Origin: Pseudoprevotella muciniphila
GTDB taxonomy: Bacteria > Bacteroidota > Bacteroidia > Bacteroidales > Bacteroidaceae
Assembly: GCF_003265305.2 (NCBI RefSeq)
Contig: NZ_CP033459.1
Span: 868,001 to 932,000, forward strand
Direction: 5' to 3'
Length of the DNA stretch: 64,000 nt
Positions 1 through 7,237 of this stretch are shown here, piece by piece. Both the position numbers and the translations under genes were made by a program. The stretch's first letter is position 1, and the number at the start of each line of letters is the position of its first letter. The notes beneath the pieces were generated by a model. That model saw only the letters and a program-made list of their open reading frames with translations. It did no database searches and had not been told where the DNA came from.

Positions 1-424
1 AATGACTCCAAGATAATTGGACGGGTAACACGATTCCATTAGAAACAGATTCAGCAGGCATTGTCTGCTGAATTGATGCAAGCTTCGACCTAAATTCAGC
101 AGGCGTTGTCTGCTGAATTAGTAAATTGCTGAAAGCCAAATAGAACTTGCGATAATTTCTCACTTGAGTTTCGGAAAAGCCTCGGCCGAACTCTTCCGTT
201 AACGATTGGGAGGCCAGCTCTATGACATGCTTACCATAGTCTGCGCGAGCCTTTCCCTGCTGCTCTTGCAGAACAATACGTCTGCCAATTAGCCAGTTTT
301 GCACTACCTGCATCATATTGGCCATGCGATAACTGGTATCTCTGGCGGCAGATACTATTGTTCGAAGGTCGCTAATGAAACTCTTCTCTTCACTTTTGTT
401 GTTATACTGTATCGTACTTGCCAT
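1..424 (-). CDS. DUF1016/YhcG-type PDDEXK nuclease-domain protein, 5' part only
   Basis: The gene starts at an ATG at 424, two bases after the hsdM stop, and runs off the left edge, so only the N-terminal about 141 residues are visible. They read as a helical domain (residues about 15-75 include NWLIGRRIV and GFSETQVRNYRKFYLAF) ending in LSWSH, which is the hallmark of the DUF1016 N-terminal domain that precedes a PD-(D/E)XK nuclease in YhcG-like proteins. The nuclease part would lie outside the window. Such proteins are often found inside type I restriction loci of Bacteroidetes, and the tight spacing to hsdM implies co-translation. Oddity: two copies of a palindrome 45 bases apart code for near-identical peptides (IQQTTPAEF and IQQTMPAES) just before LSWSH. 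Family assignment is by motif recognition only. Confidence 0.75.
   Translation of the reverse strand, partial: MASTIQYNNKSEEKSFISDLRTIVSAARDTSYRMANMMQVVQNWLIGRRIVLQEQQGKARADYGKHVIELASQSLTEEFGRGFSETQVRNYRKFYLAFSNLLIQQTTPAEFRSKLASIQQTMPAESVSNGIVLPVQLSWSH
49..118. repeat. Two copies of a 25-bp palindrome inside the DUF1016 gene
   Basis: ATTCAGCAG and CTGCTGAAT flank a 7-base centre at 49-73 and again at 94-118. The copies differ by one base (GCATTGT versus GCGTTGT) and are 45 bases apart, so the reading frame is kept. Each could form a 9-bp hairpin in DNA or mRNA. Confidence 0.85.
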
Positions 425-426
425 AA

Positions 427-2046
427 TCACTCTCCCTCTTTAATACTATATCCAATTCCCCCGAATGCTTCTTCAAGCATCTTTTGTGATTCCTTTTCTC
501 GTTGCATCAGTTGTTTCATTTCCTGCTGAATGCGAGCCATCTCCTTGGGATAGTCTATTTCAAGGTCGTGGTCGACGAACTCGATGTACTTGCTTGGCAC
601 CAGTGTCCAATTGCTCTGTTCAATCTCATCAATGCCCACGCTGCGATATAGTTCTGGTACAGCAAAGTTGTTGCCGTCTGTTCCCTCAGACTGCCACTGA
701 TGATAGATATCTGCCACATATTGAATTTGTTCCGCAATGAGACGCACCTTCTTCTTCTGTTCGCCCTTGACAGGATTCTCATTCCATTGGCGCAAGTCCA
801 TAAAGAGTATTTCATGCTCCCGGTTCCTGAGTTGACGACCATGATATTTCCCACCCTTCTTATTCTGGTTGAGAATCCAGAAGGTGACGCTGATATCTGT
901 CGTGATAAACAATTCCCTCGGCAGAATGATGATGGCTTCCACCTTGTCGTTCTTGATCAGTTCCTTGCGGATTTCAAGAGCATCAGTGTCACCCAAAGCG
1001 CCATTAGCCAACAAGAAACCAGCCACACCTGAAAGAGGTTTCAGGTGAGAAAGCATGTGAAGAATCCATGCATAGTTGGCGTTGCTCTCTGGAGGTGTAG
1101 CATAGTCTGTCCAGCGAGAGTCGTTCTTCAGATTATCATTATACCAGCCTTTCAAGTTGAAAGGTGGATTGGCCATAATATAGTCGAAGTAAAGGCCTTT
1201 ATGCAGGTCTTTGGTGAAAGTGGAATCGCTTTCCGGACCCAGATTATGACTGATACCACGCAAAGCGAGGTTCATCTTTGCCAGACGATAAGTAGCTGCC
1301 TCTTTCTCCTGTCCATACACATTGATACGGCTGATGTCGCCTTGTTTGGCTTTCACCAAGTCAGTACTCTGTATGAACATACCACCAGAACCACAGCAAG
1401 GATCGTAAAGAGTACCATCGAATGGTTCGATAACAGTTGCGATGAGCTGAACAACATCATGTGGTGTATAGAACTCGCCCTCCTCCTTCGTGGCGTTAAC
1501 GGCAAACTCTTTCAGGAAATACTCATATACGCGGCCTATCAGGTCTTTCTCCTCACCAAAAGTCTTATGGCTAATCTTGTTGACCTCATCCACAATCTTC
1601 TTCATGTCGTTTGCACCAAGATTGCGCTGAGTGAATGTACCTTCCACAAAACAACCTTTCAGCGTAGGATTCGTTTCACCAATACTGCGAAGAGCGGTAT
1701 CAAGAGCCACATTCAGTTGGGGTGCAGCCGTATTGATGATGGTTGACCAACGAGCCTCTACCGGCAAGTCAAATGTACCATCAGCAAAGGTTGCGTCATC
1801 AAAGAAAGCTTTGATGATTTCCTCATCGTCTGGGTCTAACCCTTCCTCAATGAGTCGCTGACGAAGCGAAGCCACGCCATCCTCGTATTTCTCGCCCATA
1901 AAGCGGAGGAACACGAGAGTAAGCATCATATCACGCTTCTCAAAGAACGATCCTGAGTTCTTTGCTTGCCTCAATATATCTCGACACTTGAACAATATAT
2001 TATCAAGGTTCAGTGTTTCTTCTTTTTTACTTACTTTCTTTGCCAT
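427..2046 (-). CDS. hsdM: Type I restriction-modification N6-adenine methyltransferase HsdM
   Basis: This is the modification subunit that transfers a methyl group from SAM to adenine N6 in the type I HsdM2S complex. The 539-residue length is normal. An N-terminal helical HsdM domain (about 10-170) precedes the methylase domain, which has an intact SAM motif DPCCGSGG at about 215-222 and the catalytic NPPF at about 293-296. The EFYTPHDVV segment at about 191 is also typical. It sits four bases behind the receiver-protein gene and two bases before the DUF1016 gene, so it is translated as part of the same leftward operon. hsdS and hsdR are not in the window and would be expected further left. 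Confidence 0.95.
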   Translation of the reverse strand: MAKKVSKKEETLNLDNILFKCRDILRQAKNSGSFFEKRDMMLTLVFLRFMGEKYEDGVASLRQRLIEEGLDPDDEEIIKAFFDDATFADGTFDLPVEARWSTIINTAAPQLNVALDTALRSIGETNPTLKGCFVEGTFTQRNLGANDMKKIVDEVNKISHKTFGEEKDLIGRVYEYFLKEFAVNATKEEGEFYTPHDVVQLIATVIEPFDGTLYDPCCGSGGMFIQSTDLVKAKQGDISRINVYGQEKEAATYRLAKMNLALRGISHNLGPESDSTFTKDLHKGLYFDYIMANPPFNLKGWYNDNLKNDSRWTDYATPPESNANYAWILHMLSHLKPLSGVAGFLLANGALGDTDALEIRKELIKNDKVEAIIILPRELFITTDISVTFWILNQNKKGGKYHGRQLRNREHEILFMDLRQWNENPVKGEQKKKVRLIAEQIQYVADIYHQWQSEGTDGNNFAVPELYRSVGIDEIEQSNWTLVPSKYIEFVDHDLEIDYPKEMARIQQEMKQLMQREKESQKMLEEAFGGIGYSIKEGE

Positions 2047-2050
2047 ATAT

Positions 2051-3184
2051 TTAAACTATGACGTATTTTTTTACTATGAATTTATACATTCTCTTTGTTC
2101 TCTCATCTTGGTTTTCGTCTTTTGAGGCAACTCCAATTCGTTTTCCGATAAGAGACTCTGCTGTAGGTATATTTTTTGTGTCAAGAACATAAGGCCCACA
2201 ATGAATTGTGCCTATGTCGTCTTTCTCTACTTCTCCTTCAAAATAGTAGACCTTGAATTTATTATTCTTCGCACATTCTCGACTATCTAGAAATCTTTTT
2301 GCTACGGCATCCTCTGACATATCTAGTGATGCACACCAATGAAGAACCGTCAATAATTCGTTAAATGCTTGGGTGTTCAAGAATGGAGCTGTCCCATTTT
2401 GGATAGCAGCCCTGATAATTGTTTCATAATGAGAACCAGGATTTGCATAGTCAACTAAGCTATGAAAAGCACGTTGAATATAGGAAGGCACTAATCCTCC
2501 GTTTTTTCCAATAAACTGGCTACATTTGTTAATGTCAGAACCCTTTACATCAAAGAAGATTATTCCGGCTTTATATAAGTGTCCTGATGCCATTTCAAGC
2601 ATGTTCCTCACTTTGTGGGGGATATTCACATCTCCAGAGAATTTCGATATATTTTCATAATCAACCATTAATTCAATGATATCATTTTGAGAATAGAAAT
2701 CGCATATTTGGGGATATTTAGATTTCATTTTGTAAAGGTCAGAATTAGCAATGACTTCCTCTATTTTGTCAAGCATGATCTCCATTTCAGCTGGTTTTGA
2801 ATAATATGGTTTATCGTCATACGACCTTTCATAGCCATTGACGATAACTGCAATGGAGCTTTCTCCTTCAAAATCACCAGCAGAATACACAAACCATGGT
2901 AGATTAATATGTTTCTCTGTAATACGCATTAGTGCATAACTCAAAGCATTGACCGTTGTATTGGCTTTCTTTTCCTCCTCAGAACCGGGCTTATGCTTGA
3001 CGCAGTTAGCATCTAGAATGATAGCATCATAACTTACTGATGGATTCAGCAGTTCTTCAATTCCTGCATCCACATATTCTTTTGCTACAACATTCATCTT
3101 CTTCTTGTTATAAGCACGATTTATGAGGGAGTTCGACGGGTTATCGTCAATCCAAAGTATGTTTTTAATCATTGTTAATGTCAT
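2051..3184 (-). CDS. Response-regulator receiver-domain protein with unknown C-terminal effector
   Basis: A 377-residue cytosolic protein. Residues 5-140 match a CheY-like receiver: acidic pair D13-D14 (WIDDN), phospho-acceptor D58 (AIILDAN), conserved S101 (FVYSAGD) and K130 (YYSKP). All positions needed for phosphotransfer are present. Residues 150-377 match no DNA-binding output domain I know; the segment around 235-260 (SLVDYANPGSHYE) has a helical look faintly like HEPN-type proteins, which is a guess. The start may be the first ATG (3184) or MIKN at 3172; either overlaps the end of the upstream kinase-like gene by 8-20 bases, a sign of translational coupling. I infer it is the partner of that kinase module. 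The output is unknown. Confidence 0.75.
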   Translation of the reverse strand: MTLTMIKNILWIDDNPSNSLINRAYNKKKMNVVAKEYVDAGIEELLNPSVSYDAIILDANCVKHKPGSEEEKKANTTVNALSYALMRITEKHINLPWFVYSAGDFEGESSIAVIVNGYERSYDDKPYYSKPAEMEIMLDKIEEVIANSDLYKMKSKYPQICDFYSQNDIIELMVDYENISKFSGDVNIPHKVRNMLEMASGHLYKAGIIFFDVKGSDINKCSQFIGKNGGLVPSYIQRAFHSLVDYANPGSHYETIIRAAIQNGTAPFLNTQAFNELLTVLHWCASLDMSEDAVAKRFLDSRECAKNNKFKVYYFEGEVEKDDIGTIHCGPYVLDTKNIPTAESLIGKRIGVASKDENQDERTKRMYKFIVKKYVIV

Positions 3185-5696
3185 TTGTTAAAGGTAAAAC
3201 AATCTCAAAATCACAAACAAAACCATCAGCTTCATTTCCCATTTCTGTGTAGTTAACAGTACCACCGAAATGTTCAATAATATTCTTAACTTGGTTACAT
3301 CCAATCCCATCACCATGGCCTTCACCCCAAGCAAATATTTTATTTACATCAAAATGCTTAGACGCAGGAATGCCATTGTTCCTAATATGGATAATGGCCT
3401 TTAGTCCGTCTTCTGAGGAAGAAACTGTTATTTTGACCTTGTAGTCATATCGTTTTTTGTCAATAAAACCGTATTTCTCAGCATTATTGATTAGATTGTC
3501 AAAAACTTGGTGTAAATCCTCTTCGGAGATATTGATAATCAACTCTCCCTCATCCAAATACTCCAATACCACCTCGTAGTTCTTTGCTATTTTCTTTTGA
3601 ATGTAGGCATTTATCGATTTCTCTACATTCAATGGTGTAGGAGAATGGAACTTTTCGACATCTGTAAAATGCTGAACCATTTTAGTTACTTTTTCCACAT
3701 TCGCTACAATTTTCAGGACGTACTCTTCAAGGGAATCACCTTGTCGCGTAACTATAGAATCCTTACTAACAGAATCATTTAGTTGAATGAAGTCACTAAC
3801 ATCTAAAATCGCTGGATATATGTCACCCAACACATGTCCCACAGCATGCTTTCGTTCACGCTGAGTGATTTCAAAGTCCTTCAGACGCTTCTCATTAAGT
3901 TCGTTGAGATGAACGCCCATCTCTTGAAGCAACTGTTCTTTATAACGAATGACAGCAGCCTTTTGCTCGTCTAATGAAGGGAGAAGCATCTTTGCTGTCA
4001 TGAAAAGTACACTTACACCTCGACTAACAATAGTCCCAGTTCCATCTACGATTTGCTTTGCCATATAAGGTTGGCGCAATTGAATTACAAGATATTCAGG
4101 TAATACAATAGAAGTATCAACTTTGAAGGCACGATAATATGGCATATAATATGCTGGTGAACCATCCAATTTGACATAAACAGACCGAGGCTGTCTGCGT
4201 GTATCAACTATTATACAATCCTCATCTATTTGGTATGCCGGTACATGGGTATTCACATCCTTTGGGGGGATGTCGCTGGACTTTATAGAAAGTTGCAGCT
4301 CTGGGAATGGGAAAATGACAATGGGATGTTGCCCTTCCTTCAACTCTATTTCCTTCCTGGAACAAGGTTGAAGAATATGTTCGAGAGCGATAGTTCTTTC
4401 TCCGTCTTTTGCTTCTAATAGCATTCTCGCAATATACCTTTCGGGAATGAAAGAACAACCATTGGAGAAAAAGATACTCTTATCTACGATTGTAGAATGA
4501 TTGGAATCTTCACTTTGAAGCAGTGAGATTACCATTTTTTCATCCAACAAATTATTGATGCCTTGCCTTATGAAGCACTCAGAAGCATCAACAAATCTCA
4601 CCTTCCCTTTATGCTCTTTTTCTCGATTCAAAATGACAACATAGGTAGCAATGTTAGTCCCAAAGAATAGATTATTGGGCAATCTAATTACAGACTCCAC
4701 CAGATCCTTTTCAATGAGGGTTTTCCTTATAGAAAATGAGAGTCCACCTGTAGCGGCACAAAACCACCCCGACACTATAGCGGCGACCTTCTTCTTTGCT
4801 TGGTTATAGGCCTTAGTAAAGAAGTCTGCCTCCATCGTATCGTGTTTGGCATCGCTTATACGAGCATGGAATGGTGGTGTTGCAACAATATAATCAAAAG
4901 ATTGTCCAAGCCACTCTGACACAGAATCACCCTGCACGCAATGGCTATCATCCTTTCCATGAAGGAGGAGGTTTAATCGCGCAATAAGATACATCTGTGA
5001 CATCTCTTGTGCGTGATAATCGATCTTATCGTTAAGGAACATGCCATAAGAAGCCAACCCTGCATATGGATTGTAAACAGAACCTTCTGTTGCCCCAAGC
5101 AGGCGTGTCATTAGGCGGGTGACTTGAATTGGTTGAAAGAACATCCCCCCAGCCTTACCTTCGTTACGGGCAATAAACGAGAGCACTTCTTCTGTAAATA
5201 TACCAACTCCTGACTGGAACCAATCATCTGGAAGGGTACACAATATGTGTATAATCTCCATTAAGTCAAGAGGCTCCATCTGCTTTATGGCAAAGAATTT
5301 GTTTTGACTTTGCCCTCTTTCTGAGAACGCATTATCAATTTCTGAGAATAGTTTCTTAATCTCAGCAGTCGTTCGTCCGACAGCATATTGTGCCTTAACA
5401 CCTTTTTCTTTCCAATCCTGTAGCGTCTTTTCCGTGCCACCAGTAACCGCGAGTATGGAGGTGTCAACTACACAGAGAATGAAGTCGTCGGCTTCAATCT
5501 CGTTATTACAAATAACAAGCTCTCCTCGCTTAGCCAGCAAAAGGACTTCGAGAAGCCAAAACTTGTTCCTTGGATTCATTCCAAAGAACAAATTGAGAAT
5601 TCGCTTTAGCTTGTTCTCAATGTTCATGTTGTTTGCTACTTCCATCTTGTTTGTCTCTTGCATCTTTACCATGTTGCTCTCAGTTTTGGGTTTCAC
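3165..5696 (-). CDS. Degenerate N6-methylase/specificity-like protein fused to a histidine-kinase GHKL ATPase
   Basis: An 843-residue fusion. Residues about 180-400 follow an HsdM methylase fold, but the SAM motif reads NPYAGLASYG (209-218) in place of DPxxGSGG, and the catalytic NPPF reads TPPF (273-276). Residues about 430-610 resemble one half of HsdS: a target-recognition-like region ending in LPSLDEQKAAV, a phrase typical of HsdS. Residues about 610-838 form a kinase core: a dimerisation helix with H617 and H621 (RKHAVGHVLG), an N box (DNLINNAEKYG, 733-743), a RNNG version of the D-x-G box (772-775) and a glycine lid (GEGHGDGIG, 791-799). The annotated start is GTG; because a TACCTTTG -7 box lies just upstream, ATG at 5672 or later is also plausible. 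The next gene is a receiver protein. I infer a DNA or SAM sensor that signals by phosphotransfer. The fused architecture is clear; the function is not. Confidence 0.8.
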   Translation of the reverse strand: MKPKTESNMVKMQETNKMEVANNMNIENKLKRILNLFFGMNPRNKFWLLEVLLLAKRGELVICNNEIEADDFILCVVDTSILAVTGGTEKTLQDWKEKGVKAQYAVGRTTAEIKKLFSEIDNAFSERGQSQNKFFAIKQMEPLDLMEIIHILCTLPDDWFQSGVGIFTEEVLSFIARNEGKAGGMFFQPIQVTRLMTRLLGATEGSVYNPYAGLASYGMFLNDKIDYHAQEMSQMYLIARLNLLLHGKDDSHCVQGDSVSEWLGQSFDYIVATPPFHARISDAKHDTMEADFFTKAYNQAKKKVAAIVSGWFCAATGGLSFSIRKTLIEKDLVESVIRLPNNLFFGTNIATYVVILNREKEHKGKVRFVDASECFIRQGINNLLDEKMVISLLQSEDSNHSTIVDKSIFFSNGCSFIPERYIARMLLEAKDGERTIALEHILQPCSRKEIELKEGQHPIVIFPFPELQLSIKSSDIPPKDVNTHVPAYQIDEDCIIVDTRRQPRSVYVKLDGSPAYYMPYYRAFKVDTSIVLPEYLVIQLRQPYMAKQIVDGTGTIVSRGVSVLFMTAKMLLPSLDEQKAAVIRYKEQLLQEMGVHLNELNEKRLKDFEITQRERKHAVGHVLGDIYPAILDVSDFIQLNDSVSKDSIVTRQGDSLEEYVLKIVANVEKVTKMVQHFTDVEKFHSPTPLNVEKSINAYIQKKIAKNYEVVLEYLDEGELIINISEEDLHQVFDNLINNAEKYGFIDKKRYDYKVKITVSSSEDGLKAIIHIRNNGIPASKHFDVNKIFAWGEGHGDGIGCNQVKNIIEHFGGTVNYTEMGNEADGFVCDFEIVLPLTNDINND

Positions 5697-5712
5697 ATTT
5701 GATTTCTGGGCG

Positions 5713-5720
5713 CAAAGGTA
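5713..5720 (-). promoter_or_regulatory. Possible internal promoter -7 box TACCTTTG
   Basis: The minus strand reads TACCTTTG, matching the Bacteroidetes -7 consensus TAnnTTTG, between the WYL gene and the methylase-kinase gene. No good TTTG at the -33 distance was seen, so it is a candidate only. Confidence 0.4.
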
Positions 5721-5747
5721 AGTATTACACGTTCAATTTAACTGAAC

Positions 5748-6743
5748 CTATTGATACTTTTCCATATTTTTTTTAATTCTGTCTGCAATTTTATCTCTCA
5801 GTGAAGATGGAGCCAATACTTCAAAGCGTTCTCCAAAAGAAAGAAGAAGTTGCTCCAACTCGAAGTTCGGTATCACCTTGATGGCAACTATAGCGCCACC
5901 ATCTTCTTTCTCCTCAATCACTGTTTGAGATTTATGCAGAGGTTTTGATAGGGTGTAAGGCAGTTGCTCTTTATCAACCCATATCTTCACGGTCTGGGGT
6001 ACTTCATCCGACTTAACGCTAACTCCAACTATATTGTCGAAATAGTGCGAGAAGTCAATTTCTGTATTCGGGATGAACTTAGCAGAAGTTTTTCCCATTG
6101 CTTCAACTCGGTCAAGCGCATAGATTGATATGTTCTTGTACTCATCATTGAGTGCAAATAGGAACCATCTTTGATTGTACTCTTTCAAATAGTAGGGATG
6201 AATGACCCCCTCAATAATCTTATTACTCCTATAGGTGTAGTACTTAATCTTGATGGCTTTCTTTTCTGAAACGGCCTTGAACAATGGCGTAAAGAAAGAC
6301 ATGCCTTTCAGTTCCTTGTTCTCATCAAAACCAATAACAGGCTCTGGACGGGCACTGACTGTTTCTTGAAGATGGGCACTCATCTCTTCAACCCATTCAA
6401 ATCCAGGCATCCCCTCAAAACGGCGAAGCATGGACACAGATTGAGTTAGTTGGGCTATCTCTTCTTCATTCAACGGCGTGTTAAAAATAGAGAAGTGCGG
6501 GTCTTCATAGCGATACCTGATTTCACGCCCACTTCGAATCTGTTCCACCACAATATGCCAACGGTTCTCAATGGATAAGATATCGTTACGAATGGTGTTC
6601 AGAGCACTGATGGGTAATTCACCACGACGTTCCAAAGCATCATTGCATCTATCAAATATCTCCTGAGTGGAATAGCCCCTTCTACTTTGGAGACATCTGT
6701 CAATAATACTTTCCCTGAATGATCCGTTTTTTACGTTAGCCAT
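5748..6743 (-). CDS. WYL-domain transcriptional regulator with N-terminal HTH
   Basis: 331 residues. The N-terminal part (about 1-70: STQEIFDRCNDALERRG...LNTIRNDIL) is a winged helix-turn-helix. The WYL domain spans about 150-235, with IKIKYYTYRS, IHPYYLKEYNQRWFLFALND and a following DRVEAM, and the C-terminal extension runs to 331. WYL proteins of this shape bind DNA or nucleic-acid ligands and commonly repress defence operons (BrxR/CapW group). The start codon overlaps the stop of the XRE gene in TAATG, so the two regulators are translated together. They head the operon with the methylase-kinase pair, which suggests they control it. Confidence 0.9.
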   Translation of the reverse strand: MANVKNGSFRESIIDRCLQSRRGYSTQEIFDRCNDALERRGELPISALNTIRNDILSIENRWHIVVEQIRSGREIRYRYEDPHFSIFNTPLNEEEIAQLTQSVSMLRRFEGMPGFEWVEEMSAHLQETVSARPEPVIGFDENKELKGMSFFTPLFKAVSEKKAIKIKYYTYRSNKIIEGVIHPYYLKEYNQRWFLFALNDEYKNISIYALDRVEAMGKTSAKFIPNTEIDFSHYFDNIVGVSVKSDEVPQTVKIWVDKEQLPYTLSKPLHKSQTVIEEKEDGGAIVAIKVIPNFELEQLLLSFGERFEVLAPSSLRDKIADRIKKNMEKYQ

Positions 6744-6949
6744 TATTCTAAAGGACGTACTAATTCGTTTACATTAACTTCCAGCACTTTTGCTATTTGC
6801 AACAGCATCTCCAAATTAGGTTGCGTTGTATTCGTCACCCACTTGGAGATGGTAGCTTGGTCTTTGCCTAATTGTTCAGCCAGCCACTTGTTAGTTTTTT
6901 CTTTCTCGGCTAAAGCGACTTTAATTCGGTTGAGATGCTTGCTATCCAT
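6743..6949 (-). CDS. Small XRE-family HTH regulator
   Basis: 68 residues starting at MDSKHLNRIK (6949). A single Cro/C1-type helix-turn-helix fills the protein: KWLAEQLGKDQATISKWV is helix 2-turn-helix 3, followed by PNLEMLLQIAKVLEV. A longer frame upstream (to 7111) is open, but the start at 6949 is preferred because a TATCTTTG -7 box lies 26 bases before it and the domain begins directly. It is the first gene of the leftward defence operon and overlaps the WYL regulator by one base. Probably an autoregulator acting at the 6950-7237 divergent region. Confidence 0.9.
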   Translation of the reverse strand: MDSKHLNRIKVALAEKEKTNKWLAEQLGKDQATISKWVTNTTQPNLEMLLQIAKVLEVNVNELVRPLE

Positions 6950-6974
6950 ATTATAATAATGTATAATCCGAGTA

Positions 6975-6982
6975 CAAAGATA
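6975..6982 (-). promoter_or_regulatory. -7 box TATCTTTG for the defence operon
   Basis: A perfect TAnnTTTG match on the minus strand, 26 bases before the XRE start. A TTTG lies further upstream at 6995-6998, but with only 12 bases of spacer, shorter than the usual 19-21. The divergent 7238 gene shares this 290-base intergenic region. Confidence 0.55.
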
Positions 6983-7237
6983 CATGTTTTTTGCCAAATT
7001 TATTCTTTTTGGAGATAAAAATGAGTGAAAATCGCAAAATATTTGAAGAAAACGCCAAATTGTCAGTAATACTGTGACATGACTGATATACTTTTCCCTT
7101 ATTATTACCATATGGCCACCATTTGGTTGGTTGGCATCTATTTTGCACTTCTTTTCAATAAAAAGCTTATAATGGCATACACAGTAAATTCATGTTTCGA
7201 AGATTTCATGAGGAATTCCTGACATCAATTAATTAGA

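Noticed and set aside
1045-1746. Plus-strand open frame opposite hsdM
   Set aside because: Antisense shadow of a clearly conserved methylase gene; composition is that of the complementary codons.
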